DNA from: Microbacterium sp. AB
GTDB lineage: Bacteria > Actinomycetota > Actinomycetes > Actinomycetales > Microbacteriaceae
Length of the DNA: 64,000 nt
NCBI RefSeq assembly: GCF_032878875.1
Contig: NZ_CP118157.1
Coordinates: forward strand, 744,001-808,000
Direction: 5' to 3'
Below, piece by piece: positions 35,875 to 44,450 of this stretch. The notes under the pieces are model-generated. The model did no database searches, was not told the DNA's origin, and saw only the letters and a list, made by a program, of their open reading frames with translations. The first letter of the stretch is position 1; every line of letters starts with the position of its first letter. The translations under genes were made by a program, and so were the position numbers.

Positions 35875-36906
35875 TCAGCTGCCTCCTTCAGGGGCGTGAT
35901 CCGGTGCGACGACGACCAGCAGATCGTCGCCGAGACGTTCGATGCTCTCGACCGTGAGGCGCCGCTGCTCGGAGATGGTGCCGACGCCGACATCGGACAG
36001 GGCGAGCCGGTCGCCTCCGAGGAGGGTCGGCGCGACGTAGACGAGCAGCCGGTCGGCGAGGCCGGCGGCGATGAACGCGCTCGCGAGCGTCGGGCCGCCT
36101 TCGACGAAGACACGGTGCAGACCTCGGTCGTGGAGGTCGTCGAGCACAGCGGTCAGGTCGCGCGTCGGATGGTGCAGCGGCGGGCGCGGATGCCGCAGCA
36201 CGGCCGCGTGCGCCGGGATCGGCGCCGATCCGATGACGACGGGGACCGGCTGGGCGGCGAAGAGGGCGTCGCCGTCGCGCGCCGTGAGCGCGGGGTCGTC
36301 CGCGAGCAGAGTCCCCGTGCCGACGACGATGGCGTCCGCCTGCGCCCGTCGTGCGTGGACATCCGCCCGTGCCTCGGAGCCCGTGATCCACTGGCTCGTG
36401 CCGTCCGCCGCCGCCGCGCGCCCGTCGAGGCTCTGCGCCCACTTCACCGTGACGTGCGGGCGGCCGAGCGCACGGGCCGTCAGCCACGACGCGAGCAGGC
36501 CGGCGGCCTCGGGGGCGAGCAGGCCGCTCTCGACGCTCACGCCCGCGGCGCGCAGGCGCTCGCCGCCTCCGCCCTCGACGTCGCCGGGATCGTCGAGGGC
36601 GTAGACGACACGGGCGACGCCCGCGGCGATGAGCGCCGCCGCGCACGGGCCCGTGCGGCCCGTGTGGTTGCACGGCTCGAGCGTCACGACCGCCGTGGCC
36701 CCGCGGGCGGCGTCTCCCTCGAGATGCGAGAGGGCGTCGACCTCGGCGTGCGCCGTGCCCGCGCCCCGATGCCAGCCCTCCGCGATCACGTCGCCGGACG
36801 GCGACAGGATGACGGCTCCGACCTGCGGGTTGCGGCTGCGGGGTCCGCGGCGGGCGAGCTCGAGCGCCCGGGCCATCGCCCGCTGCTCCGCCTCGCTGAA
36901 CGCCAT
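35875..36906 (-). CDS. ribD: Bifunctional diaminohydroxyphosphoribosylaminopyrimidine deaminase / reductase
   Basis: 343 residues. The deaminase domain has the zinc motif TAHAEVDAL and the Cys pair in EPCNHTGRTGPC. The reductase domain follows from about residue 145 (PHVTVKWAQSLDGRAAA, VGTGTLLADDPALTAR, VFVEGGPTLASAF). It carries out the second and third steps of riboflavin synthesis. The ATG at 36906 follows GGAGG. The frame is open further upstream, but that part lies toward the FMN riboswitch. It is the first gene of ribD-ribE-ribBA-ribH. Confidence 0.95.
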   Translation of the reverse strand: MAFSEAEQRAMARALELARRGPRSRNPQVGAVILSPSGDVIAEGWHRGAGTAHAEVDALSHLEGDAARGATAVVTLEPCNHTGRTGPCAAALIAAGVARVVYALDDPGDVEGGGGERLRAAGVSVESGLLAPEAAGLLASWLTARALGRPHVTVKWAQSLDGRAAAADGTSQWITGSEARADVHARRAQADAIVVGTGTLLADDPALTARDGDALFAAQPVPVVIGSAPIPAHAAVLRHPRPPLHHPTRDLTAVLDDLHDRGLHRVFVEGGPTLASAFIAAGLADRLLVYVAPTLLGGDRLALSDVGVGTISEQRRLTVESIERLGDDLLVVVAPDHAPEGGS

Positions 36907-36963
36907 CCGAACCTCCGTCTCGTCGTGCCGGGGTTCGCGAACGGCGCCCGCCAGGGGCATCCG

Positions 36964-37110
36964 CTGCGTGCTGCCTCTCCTCCGGACTCGCGAGGCTCTC
37001 GCCTCGCATCACCGTCGGTCCCGGACTTCCACCGGATCGGCCTCAGCCGGATGGCTGAGGTTCGCGGACTGTCACCGCCGGTTCGGATTCTCACCGACCC
37101 CGGAGCACGT
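36964..37110 (-). promoter_or_regulatory. FMN riboswitch (RFN element)
   Basis: On the minus strand the conserved blocks occur in order: GGGTCGGTGAGAATCCGAAC at about 37101-37082, CCGGCGGTGACAGTCCGCGA, a variable hairpin (CCTCAGCCATCCGGCTGAGG), CGGTGGAAGTCCGGGACCG, ACGGTGATGC, and AGTCCGGAGGAGAGG. GTGCT near 37110 can pair with AGCAC near 36966 as P1. It lies between the -10 box and ribD and should repress the operon when FMN is plentiful. Confidence 0.95.
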
Positions 37111-37119
37111 ATTGGTCTC

Positions 37120-37125
37120 AGCATA
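37120..37125 (-). promoter_or_regulatory. -10 box TATGCT of the riboflavin operon
   Basis: Minus-strand TATGCT ends about 10 nt before the riboswitch, placing the transcription start at its 5' edge. Confidence 0.6.
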
Positions 37126-37212
37126 ATCAACCGCGGTCCACCCGCGTTATTCCCGGCGGCGCATGAGTCGTTGCGTTTCGGCGAGGGGGGCGAGGATCGT
37201 GCGGGGTCCGTG

Positions 37213-38076
37213 CTATCTCAGCAGGCGCGACAGCCTGCGATCGGCAAGGATCTTCCCGTCCGTCTGGCACGTCGGGCAGTACTGGAAGTCGGTGTCGGCG
37301 AAGTACACCGTGCGGATCGTGTCGCCGCACACGGGGCAGGTCTCGCCCGAACGCGCGTGCACGGCCATCCCGCGCCGCTTCGCGTCCTTGAGCTCGGCCG
37401 GCGGCTTCCCCGCTGCCGTCGCGACGGCGTCCGCGAGCGTCGTCCGCATCGCCTCGTAGAGCCCGTCGACCTCGGAGCCGTCGAGGTTCGCCGCGAGCGC
37501 GTACGGCGACATCCGCGCCGCGTGGAGGATCTCGTCGGAATAGGCGTTGCCGATGCCTGCGATGACCGACTGGTCGCGCAGCAGGCCCTTGATCTGCGTG
37601 CGGCGTCCTTCGAGGAGCGCGGCGAAGGCGTCGCGATCGAAGCCCTCGTCGAGCGGATCGGGGCCGAGGCGGGCGATGCCGGGGACGTCGGAGGGATCGC
37701 GGACGACGTACACCGCGAGCGACTTCTTCGTGCCGGCCTCCGTGAGGTCGAACCCGGAGCCGTCGTCGAAGCCGACGCGCAGGGCGATGGGGGAGCGCCC
37801 CGGCTTGACGACCGTCTCGGGAAGAGCCGCGTGCCAGCGCAGCCATCCGGCCTTCGCGAGGTGGAAGACGAGATTCAGGCCGCCCTCCAGCACGAGGTCG
37901 ACGAACTTCCCGTGGCGTCGCGCGTCCTCCACGCGAGCGCCTACGAGCGCGTCGATCGGCGGGTCATAGGTCTTGAGCGCCGAGATCGCCGCGACGCGGG
38001 CCTTCGTGATGCCGAGCCCCACGACGCGGCCGCGCAGGAATCGCGCGAGTCCTTCGACCTCCGGCATCTCGGGCAT
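37213..38076 (-). CDS. Fpg/Nei-family DNA glycosylase
   Basis: 287 residues. The N-terminal catalytic proline and glutamate follow the initiator Met (MPEMPEVEG). A conserved lysine is in RRHGKFVDL near residue 57. The helix-two-turn-helix contains LLRDQSVIAGIGNAYSDEIL, and the C-terminal zinc finger has CPVCGD and CPTCQTDG, ending in DRRLSRLLR. It excises oxidised bases and cleaves the strand at the lesion. The methionine after the proline resembles Nei2/Fpg-like actinobacterial enzymes rather than classic MutM, so substrate preference is open. The ATG at 38076 has a weak GAGGAT box 6 nt upstream. Confidence 0.88.
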   Translation of the reverse strand: MPEMPEVEGLARFLRGRVVGLGITKARVAAISALKTYDPPIDALVGARVEDARRHGKFVDLVLEGGLNLVFHLAKAGWLRWHAALPETVVKPGRSPIALRVGFDDGSGFDLTEAGTKKSLAVYVVRDPSDVPGIARLGPDPLDEGFDRDAFAALLEGRRTQIKGLLRDQSVIAGIGNAYSDEILHAARMSPYALAANLDGSEVDGLYEAMRTTLADAVATAAGKPPAELKDAKRRGMAVHARSGETCPVCGDTIRTVYFADTDFQYCPTCQTDGKILADRRLSRLLR

Positions 38077-38150
38077 GCGCCCATCCTCACGGTCGGCACC
38101 GACCCTCGCAAGCTCGGAGCCGTGGAGCACCCTCCCAGGAGACGCATAGT

Positions 38151-38169
38151 TTAGGTTAGGCTTACCAAA
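38151..38169 (+). promoter_or_regulatory. DtxR/IdeR-type iron box
   Basis: TTAGGTTAGGCTTACCAAA differs at two positions from the 19-bp DtxR palindrome consensus. It overlaps two candidate -10 boxes (TAGGTT at 38152-38157, TAGGCT at 38157-38162). An iron-loaded DtxR-type repressor bound here would block transcription of the HtaA-like surface protein, so the gene should be induced under iron limitation. Confidence 0.8.
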
Positions 38170-38271
38170 GCACGACGTCGACGTCACCCTGGAACCATCG
38201 CGTCCGTTCGTGCGACCCGCCTCCCCCGATCGGGGGTGCTCGGCGACCCCTTTTCACCCGGAAGGACCACC

Positions 38272-41200
38272 TTGCAATCTCTGTCACGCCGTTGGCACAT
38301 ACCCGTGCTGGCGACCTCCCTCGTGGCGCTCCTCGGCGTCACGGCCGCGGCCCCCGCCGCTGCGGCCCCCGCCGCCGATCTTCCCTACGCCGTCTTCGAG
38401 ACCTCAGCGGTGTCGGCCAGCGACATCGTCGCCGACGCCGAGATCGTGCCTCTGACGGGCGCGACGTCCTCTCCGCTCTCCGCCGCTCGCCGCTCGCTCC
38501 GCGCTGTGGTCGAGCCGAGCGCGGACCGTGTCTCGCTCGAGGTCGTCGACGAGACGACCGGCGAGCTCCAGTCGTCCTTCGACCTGTCGGAGCACCTCGA
38601 CTCGGTCTCGTACGGATCGCACTTCGTCGACTACAGCGGCTCCTCGCCCTTCCCGATGGTCGTGTACGTCACGGGCGAGAAGGAGGGCGAGCCTGTCGTC
38701 GTGCGCCTGGTCACGCCCAGCACCACTTCGCTCGGCTCTGCCGACGAGGTGACCGTCGAGGTCGTCGACGCGGAGGACTTCGCCCGCACCACGGGCGTCG
38801 CGTTCGAGGACGTCTCGCTGCTGGTCCCCGGCAGCCTGCTCGTGTACCGCTCGGAGCAGGACGGCGAGCCGGTCTACATCGGACAGCGCATCGACGGCGA
38901 CATGGTCGCGCAGACAGGCAGGGCTCCGATCGTCCTGCCGTTCTCCGGCGTGGAGCGCTCGTTCTCCATCGACTCGTACGGGAACGTCTTCTCCAGCCGG
39001 GAGGGCGGTTTCGACACGGTCTCCATCTACTCCCCGACGGAGCAGCGGAGTGTCGACGTGCCGGAGCTCGGCGTGGCCACCGACTGGGCGCTCGTCTACG
39101 GACTCACCGCGATCGCCGATGCGGACGGCGACGTGGCGCTCCTTTCGACCTCCGGTGACCCGTCGGTCATCACGACGACGTCCGCCGGCGAAGGCGTGGC
39201 GTCCCTGCAGTTCGTCGAGGCGATCGACGAACTGCAGATCGTCACGGATACGGGCGACGGTGTCGCCCGTATCGCCACGACGGACGGCGCGGAGCGCCCC
39301 GCCCTGACACCGCCCGGCACCGTCCTGCCCGGATCGCTGCGGTCGGCGCTCGCCTGGTCGCCGTCGACGACGTTCCTGTCGGACATCGACGGCACCGTCT
39401 ACCGGTATCGCACATCGCTGCTCTCGCGCGCCGAGCCCAACACGACACCGAGCCTGGAGGTCGCCAGCCGCGGCGACGGCGTGACCTTCGGCCTGGCCGC
39501 GCGAGGCACCGGATCCCTCACCGCGGTGTGGGAGTACAGCCTCGACGACGGCGACTCGTGGGCCGAGCGCGGCGCCGAGTGGTCGACCGCCGTCGACGAC
39601 ATCGGCGACGTCACGTATGCGTTGCCCGAGCTTTCGGAACCGCTCGACGGCGTCGCTCCGTCGGTGCGCGAGGAGGCGGACCCCGCACTGCTGACGACGT
39701 CGGCGTTCTCCCGGACAGAGGTCTCCGTGTCCATCCCGGACGCGGGCTACGACGCGTTGTGGCGGTACCGCGTGAGCAATTCTCTCGGGTCCACGGCCAG
39801 CGCCGTGACGATGATCAGGATCGCTGACGAGCAGGAGAGCGACGTCGGGATCTCCGTCGTCACGCAGCCGTCCGCAGCCCGGGCCACCGTCGACGAGACG
39901 GTCACCTTCCGCGCGGAAGCCGAGTCGGACCCCGCGCCGAGCGTGCAGTGGCAGCGTTCCACGGACGGTGACACCTGGGCGGACATCGCCGGGGCGACGT
40001 CCGCCGAGCTGGTGTTCGCGGCATCCGCGGACGATCAGGGTGCGCGCTTCCGAGCGATCTTCCGCGCCGGGGACGCCGAGGTCGCCACCGACGCGGCAGA
40101 GCTGAGCGTCATGACGCCGTCCGACGTGCAGATCGGCGCGGCGGTCGAGGGGGCGACGGTCGTCTCGGACGCCACGTACGGACTCGACCTCTCGGCCTAC
40201 TCGCACGAGTGGGCGAGGGCCGTCGCCGGGACGGACGTCGCGTTGGCGGACGACGGCGGCTTCGCCTTCGGCGCCGGAACGGGATGGACGAACGCCGAGA
40301 CCGGTGAGACGCAGATCCTCTGGGACGGCACCGCGATCTACCGGCCCTACGGCGGGTACGCCGGGCTCTACCTCGCTTTCTCGAACCCCTATCTCGCGGT
40401 CGCCGCCGACGGACGTGCCACGCTCACGGCGGAGGTCGCCTGGAACGACGGGGGCGGATCGTGGAGCGGCTCCGTGGCGGAGAGCTACACCCGTGTCGTG
40501 ATCGCGACGTTCTCGTCGGTCGACGTCGAGGCCGGAGAGACCACGACGACCGTCACCGGAACGCCGGAATGGGCGGGGCGTGCGTACACGAAGCCCGGCC
40601 TGGCGGACTCGACGGTCTACCCGAACAGCTTCCCGGCGTCCTTCGTCGACTACCTGAGCGACGGGAACCGGGCGTGGTTCCTCGCCAGCGGGAGCACGCG
40701 CGACCCGGAGAAGGCTCCGGAGTCCGTGACGGTGAGGTTCGCCACGAGCACGGAGGGCGCGTCCGCCGAAGGCGCGCGGATCGATCCTCTCGATCCGCTC
40801 GGCGACGGTGAGGATCACTTCACCCCTGGCGAGCCGACGATCACCGTCCAGCCGTCGCCGGTCACCGTCCAGGAGGGCGGCTCCGTGACGCTCACCGCGA
40901 GCGCCGTCGGATCCCCCGCGCCGAGCGCGCAGTGGCAGAGTCTCGGCGAGAGCGGATGGGAGGACATCGCGGGCGCCACATCCCCGTCGTACGAGGCGGC
41001 CGGGCTCGCGGTGGGCACGCACACCTTCCGTGCGGTGTTCACGAACGCCAGCGGTGTCGCGGAGACCGAGGCCGTCGAGATCACGGTCACATCCGACGCG
41101 GTCGAGGAGCCCGTGGAGGGAGCGCGGCTGACGGTCGCGCCCGACCGTGAGCTCCAGATCGGCGACACGGTGACGGTCACCGGCGCCGGCTACGAGAAGA

Positions 41201-42441
41201 ACTCCAACCCGCACGGCGTATACGTGCTGTTCGGGTACGCCACGGCCTTCCCCTCGGAGGGCGCGCAGATCGGAAAGGACTACGACTACATCGGCGGCAC
41301 GTCGAACCAGCGTTTCGTGGCATGGCCGGGAAGCGCGACGGCGGCGGCGGCGAACGCGCTGCTCGACGACGCCGGAGCGTTCAGCGTCGACGGCCTGACG
41401 GCGCAGTCGACGTTCACCGGCGCCTCGGGCAACGCGGTGGACTGCCTCGACGGCAGCGTCCAGTGTGGCGTGTTCACGATCGGCGCGCACGGTGGGGCCG
41501 ATGCGGCGCTCGAGACGTTCACTCCCGTGTACTTCGCGGGACAGGAAGTCCCTGCGGAGCCGAGTGAGCCTGCGGAGCCGAGTGAGCCTGCGGAGCCGAG
41601 TGAGCCCACGGAGCCCACGGAGCCGACGGAGCCGACGGAGCCTGCGGAGCCGACGGAGCCTGCGGAGCCGAGTGAGCCTGCGGAGCCGAGTGAGCCTGCG
41701 GAGCCGAGTGAGCCTGCGGAGCCGAGTGAGCCCGCGGAGCCCACGGAGCCCACGGAGCCGAGTGAGCCTGCGGAGCCGACGGAGCCTGCGGAGCCGAGTG
41801 AGCCGAGTGAGCCTGCGGAGCCGAGTGAGCCTGCGGAGCCGAGTGAGCCCGCGGAGCCCACGGAGCCGAGTGAGCCTGCGGAGCCGACGGAGCCTGCGGA
41901 GCCGAGTGAGCCGAGTGAGCCGAGTGAGCCGAGTGAGCCGAGTGAGCCTGCGGAGCCGAGTGAGCCTGCGGAGCCGAGTGAGCCCGCGGAACCGTCAGAT
42001 CCCGCAGACGAGCCTGCCGAGTCCGGGAGCCCGGACGCTCCGTCCGCAGACGACCTCACCGCGGAGACCGAGGGGCTGATCACCGTGCCCGACACGGCGA
42101 CCGAGGGCAGCAGCGTGACGGTCACCGTCGGGGCGGACCGCGCAGGCGAGCAGGTCAGCGTGCACCTGTTATCCGAGCCGGTGCTTCTCGGCACCGAGAC
42201 GGTCGCGGTGGGCGGCACCGTCGTGGTCGAGCTGCCGGAGGGCGTGACGGGCGAGCACAGGATCGCCGTCTACGACAGCGAGGGCGCGCTCATCGGCTGG
42301 GATCGCATCACGATCGATCCTGCGTCGACCGCGGAGCTCGCTCCGACCGGAACGGAGCTCGTGTTCGGCGGGATCGTCGGCCTGCTGCTGATCGCCGGGT
42401 CCGCGCTGCTGATCGCTCGTCGTCGCGTGCTGCGAGCGTAG
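38272..42441 (+). CDS. HtaA-like heme/iron-acquisition surface protein with LAPTG anchor
   Basis: 1389 residues. A signal peptide covers about residues 1-32 (ending [10 protein letters not shown]). The N-terminal 500 residues have no family I recognise. An Ig-like domain at about 526-613 is followed at about 622-825 by an HtaA-like domain (GGFAFGAGTGW, YAGLYLAFSNPYLAV, FLASGSTRDPEKAPESVTV). A second Ig-like domain lies at about 856-940, and a further module (GDTVTVTGAGYEKNSNPHGV) to about 1085. Then comes a 150-residue EPAEPSEP-type stalk. The end is LAPTG near 1357, a membrane helix and ARRRVLRA, a sortase substrate. HtaA domains bind heme in corynebacteria. An iron box 100 bp upstream supports that role. 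The start is TTG at 38272 behind GGAAGGA. A frame also opens at GTG 38236. Confidence 0.8.
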   Translation: MQSLSRRWHIPVLATSLVALLGVTAAAPAAAAPAADLPYAVFETSAVSASDIVADAEIVPLTGATSSPLSAARRSLRAVVEPSADRVSLEVVDETTGELQSSFDLSEHLDSVSYGSHFVDYSGSSPFPMVVYVTGEKEGEPVVVRLVTPSTTSLGSADEVTVEVVDAEDFARTTGVAFEDVSLLVPGSLLVYRSEQDGEPVYIGQRIDGDMVAQTGRAPIVLPFSGVERSFSIDSYGNVFSSREGGFDTVSIYSPTEQRSVDVPELGVATDWALVYGLTAIADADGDVALLSTSGDPSVITTTSAGEGVASLQFVEAIDELQIVTDTGDGVARIATTDGAERPALTPPGTVLPGSLRSALAWSPSTTFLSDIDGTVYRYRTSLLSRAEPNTTPSLEVASRGDGVTFGLAARGTGSLTAVWEYSLDDGDSWAERGAEWSTAVDDIGDVTYALPELSEPLDGVAPSVREEADPALLTTSAFSRTEVSVSIPDAGYDALWRYRVSNSLGSTASAVTMIRIADEQESDVGISVVTQPSAARATVDETVTFRAEAESDPAPSVQWQRSTDGDTWADIAGATSAELVFAASADDQGARFRAIFRAGDAEVATDAAELSVMTPSDVQIGAAVEGATVVSDATYGLDLSAYSHEWARAVAGTDVALADDGGFAFGAGTGWTNAETGETQILWDGTAIYRPYGGYAGLYLAFSNPYLAVAADGRATLTAEVAWNDGGGSWSGSVAESYTRVVIATFSSVDVEAGETTTTVTGTPEWAGRAYTKPGLADSTVYPNSFPASFVDYLSDGNRAWFLASGSTRDPEKAPESVTVRFATSTEGASAEGARIDPLDPLGDGEDHFTPGEPTITVQPSPVTVQEGGSVTLTASAVGSPAPSAQWQSLGESGWEDIAGATSPSYEAAGLAVGTHTFRAVFTNASGVAETEAVEITVTSDAVEEPVEGARLTVAPDRELQIGDTVTVTGAGYEKNSNPHGVYVLFGYATAFPSEGAQIGKDYDYIGGTSNQRFVAWPGSATAAAANALLDDAGAFSVDGLTAQSTFTGASGNAVDCLDGSVQCGVFTIGAHGGADAALETFTPVYFAGQEVPAEPSEPAEPSEPAEPSEPTEPTEPTEPTEPAEPTEPAEPSEPAEPSEPAEPSEPAEPSEPAEPTEPTEPSEPAEPTEPAEPSEPSEPAEPSEPAEPSEPAEPTEPSEPAEPTEPAEPSEPSEPSEPSEPSEPAEPSEPAEPSEPAEPSDPADEPAESGSPDAPSADDLTAETEGLITVPDTATEGSSVTVTVGADRAGEQVSVHLLSEPVLLGTETVAVGGTVVVELPEGVTGEHRIAVYDSEGALIGWDRITIDPASTAELAPTGTELVFGGIVGLLLIAGSALLIARRRVLRA
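41551..41996 (+). repeat. Glu-Pro-Ala/Ser/Thr tandem repeats
   Basis: About 445 bp of short in-frame repeats built from GAGCC(T/C)GCGGAGCCGAGT and GAGCCGACG units, encoding EPAEPSEP, EPTEP and related triplets. It forms a rigid, acidic, wall-spanning stalk before the LAPTG anchor. Repeat number is likely to vary between strains. Confidence 0.9.
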
Positions 42442-42458
42442 CCCGCATCCCCTGAGCG

Positions 42459-42499
42459 CCCCGTGCTCGGATGGCGTCGCACGCCATCCGAGCACGGGG
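42459..42499. terminator. Strong bidirectional terminator, 19-bp stem
   Basis: The arm at 42459-42477 pairs perfectly with 42481-42499 across a three-base loop (CGC), followed by CCTTTCC. It stands between the convergent surface-protein and phosphotransferase genes and can stop both transcripts. Confidence 0.8.
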
Positions 42500-42525
42500 C
42501 CTTTCCGTCGGATCGCACCGCGGCT

Positions 42526-43287
42526 TCACATACCAGGTCGTGTGACGTTGCCTGAACGCAGGCGTTCCGCGTCGCGCCGGTACATCGCGGCGTGCTCGAC
42601 GAAGTCGCTGCGCCCCGTCACCTCTGCGCGCCGTTCGGTGAACGCTGCGAGGGCGTCGAGCCTGCGCCCAGCGGCGTCGACGACCGCGTCGGGTGAGGCG
42701 TCGAGACCGTAGGAGTCGACGAGCGTGCGGAGCCGGTCGTCGCGGGCGCCGAACCGAACGTCGTCGAACCCCCGGGCGTCCTCGGCGAGAGGCACGATGC
42801 GGTAGGCGAGGTAGGCCAGGTCCCACAGCCGCGATCCGGGGGAGGCCATGTCGAAGTCGATGACCCCGACGAGGCGGCCGTCCGAGGCGATGAGGTTGTA
42901 GGGGGCGAAGTCGTTGTGGCAGATCACCTCGGTGGGCGGGTGGTCCTCCATCCGCCAGATGCCGGGCTCTCCGACGAGAGGCGCGCTCGCGTCATGCAGC
43001 CGTCGCAGCAGCCCGGCCGCGGCGGTGAGCGTCGACGGTGCCCAGAGGACCTCCGGCGCGGACTCCGACAGCGGCTCGCCGGGGAGGAACGTGAGGATCT
43101 CGCGGCCCCGCGCGTCGATCCCGAGCGCGCGAGGGGTCTCGGTGAGCCCCGCCTCGGCGTACGTGCCGAGGAGGCTGTGCACAGACTCGGTCCACGGCCC
43201 CTTCGTCCGCCGGACGGTGTCGCCGATCCGCACGACAGGATCCATGTTGCCCCCGACGAGCGGCACGCCGTCGAGATCGTCGTGCAT
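42526..43287 (-). CDS. Aminoglycoside-phosphotransferase (APH)-fold kinase
   Basis: 253 residues. The catalytic loop is VICHNDFAPYNLIASDG (Asp and Asn conserved), the metal-binding segment is VIDFDMASPGSRLWDLAYL, and a charged hinge GREILTFLPGEPLSE lies between the lobes. Family members phosphorylate small hydroxylated molecules, including aminoglycosides, homoserine and choline. There is no basis to call this a resistance gene. The ATG at 43287 is 7 nt from a TAGGTT -10, predicting a leaderless mRNA. The frame is open upstream to 43347, but those residues are not kinase-like. Confidence 0.8.
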   Translation of the reverse strand: MHDDLDGVPLVGGNMDPVVRIGDTVRRTKGPWTESVHSLLGTYAEAGLTETPRALGIDARGREILTFLPGEPLSESAPEVLWAPSTLTAAAGLLRRLHDASAPLVGEPGIWRMEDHPPTEVICHNDFAPYNLIASDGRLVGVIDFDMASPGSRLWDLAYLAYRIVPLAEDARGFDDVRFGARDDRLRTLVDSYGLDASPDAVVDAAGRRLDALAAFTERRAEVTGRSDFVEHAAMYRRDAERLRSGNVTRPGM

Positions 43288-43294
43288 GACCGCC

Positions 43295-43300
43295 AACCTA
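43295..43300 (-). promoter_or_regulatory. -10 box TAGGTT, leaderless start
   Basis: Minus-strand TAGGTT is followed by seven bases and the ATG at 43287 of the APH-fold gene. Confidence 0.5.
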
Positions 43301-43419
43301 CCGCGGCGCCCGGACGCGGGCAGAGACACCGCGTGCACACACCGCATCCTCCGGCGTGTCGCGGAGCCTTCTCTCCACAGGGCGGGTCGGAGGACACCGA
43401 CCCCGGCGACGATGCCCCT

Positions 43420-44280
43420 ATGAACCTCGAAACCAGGGCGGAGAAGACGTTGCGGTCGTACTCGTTCGCCGACCTGCGCGCTGAGGGGATGAGCCGTGGG
43501 CGAATCGTGCGTGCGCTCGACTGCGGGGCTCTCCTCCGCGCGAGGCGCGACGTGTACGTGTCAGCCGAGGCGGGTCCCCGCGCGTTCGCCGCAGCGCGCG
43601 TCGGCGGGCGTCTCGACTGCGTGTCGGCGATGAGGGAGCGTGGCGTCTTCGTCCGCGAGCACACACGACTGCACGTGCAGGTTCCACGCAACGGCAGCCG
43701 ACTCCGCTCGCCGCAGGACCGGGGTCGCCGACGTGCCCGCGAGGATGCCGTGGTGGTGCATTGGTGTGACGACCCTGCGCCGGGCCACGCCCTGCTGACG
43801 GACAGGGTCGCGTCTCTCGCGCGCGCCGTGCGCTGCCAATCGCCTCGCGATGCCGTGGCGACGATCGACAGCGCGCTGCATCTCGGCGTCATCGATGGGA
43901 TCGAGCTCGGCGACGTGTTCGCTCTGCTTCCCCACCGGTATCGCGTTCTTCGACCACTCGTCGACGGACGCGCGGAGTCGGGCCCGGAGACGCTCGCGCG
44001 GTTGGCGCTCCGGTCGCTCGGCAAGCGGATCGATGTGCAGGTGCGGATATCCGGTGTCGGCCGGGTCGATCTCGTCGTCGACGGCTGGATCGTCGTGGAG
44101 TGCGACAGCAGGGAGTTCCACTCCTCGTGGAATGCGCAGGCGGAGGACCGGAGACGCGATCTCGCGCTGGCCACGCTCGGATACGTCAGCGTGAGGGTCA
44201 CCGCACGCATGATCTTCGACGAGCCGAACGTCCTCGTCGAAGCGGTGCGTGGTCTGCTGGCGTCGCGTGGTCGGCTCTGA
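43420..44280 (+). CDS. AbiEi-antitoxin-like / DUF559 protein
   Basis: 286 residues. The N-terminal part (MSRGRIVRALDCGALLRARR, then VYVSAEAGPRAFA) is the winged helix seen in AbiEi-like type IV antitoxins. The C-terminal part (VGRVDLVVDGWIVVECDSRE, FHSSWNAQAEDRRRDLALAT, GYVSVRVTARMIFDEP) is a DUF559 domain of the very-short-patch-repair endonuclease fold, with the Asp and Glu expected of such nucleases. No AbiEii toxin is beside it, so a toxin-antitoxin role is doubtful. It is followed by the paired inverted repeats at 44286-44550. Confidence 0.68.
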   Translation: MNLETRAEKTLRSYSFADLRAEGMSRGRIVRALDCGALLRARRDVYVSAEAGPRAFAAARVGGRLDCVSAMRERGVFVREHTRLHVQVPRNGSRLRSPQDRGRRRAREDAVVVHWCDDPAPGHALLTDRVASLARAVRCQSPRDAVATIDSALHLGVIDGIELGDVFALLPHRYRVLRPLVDGRAESGPETLARLALRSLGKRIDVQVRISGVGRVDLVVDGWIVVECDSREFHSSWNAQAEDRRRDLALATLGYVSVRVTARMIFDEPNVLVEAVRGLLASRGRL

Positions 44281-44285
44281 TCCAC

Positions 44286-44388
44286 AGCACGACGCAGGAA
44301 GACCACCGACCTCGATCAGGTTTCTCAGCGCAACGATGCGACGATCGCGTGCGTCCCACCGCGGGTTTCCTGCGTCGTGCTCGCCCCG
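44286..44388. repeat. Long-loop inverted repeat, copy 1
   Basis: AGCACGACGCAGGAA (44286-44300) pairs perfectly with TTCCTGCGTCGTGCT (44367-44381) across a 66-nt loop. The right arm continues as CGCCCCG to 44388. Copy 2 has the same plan with different but still complementary bases. Confidence 0.85.
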
Positions 44389-44450
44389 AGACGCAGCCCG
44401 AACGGGCGAAGGCCGTGCGTCGGTGCGGCCGGCGACGAGGCTGGGACGGA

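Noticed and set aside
38223..38236. Perfect palindrome CCCCCGATCGGGGG in the leader of the HtaA-like gene
   Set aside because: It is a short, simple C/G palindrome with no loop and no second copy. It could be a hairpin or an operator, but nothing supports a specific role beyond the iron box already described.
38404..41490. A 1028-codon antisense frame under the HtaA-like gene
   Set aside because: Composition is Arg/Asp/Gly shadow with no motif or start signal. The sense strand is a recognisable secreted protein.
41551..41996. Regular repeats that could look like a CRISPR array
   Set aside because: Units are short, in frame, have no unique spacers, and encode a Glu-Pro stalk.
42526..43287. 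Calling the APH-fold kinase an aminoglycoside-resistance gene
   Set aside because: Only the general kinase motifs are visible. The family has many metabolic members and there is no mobile or resistance context.
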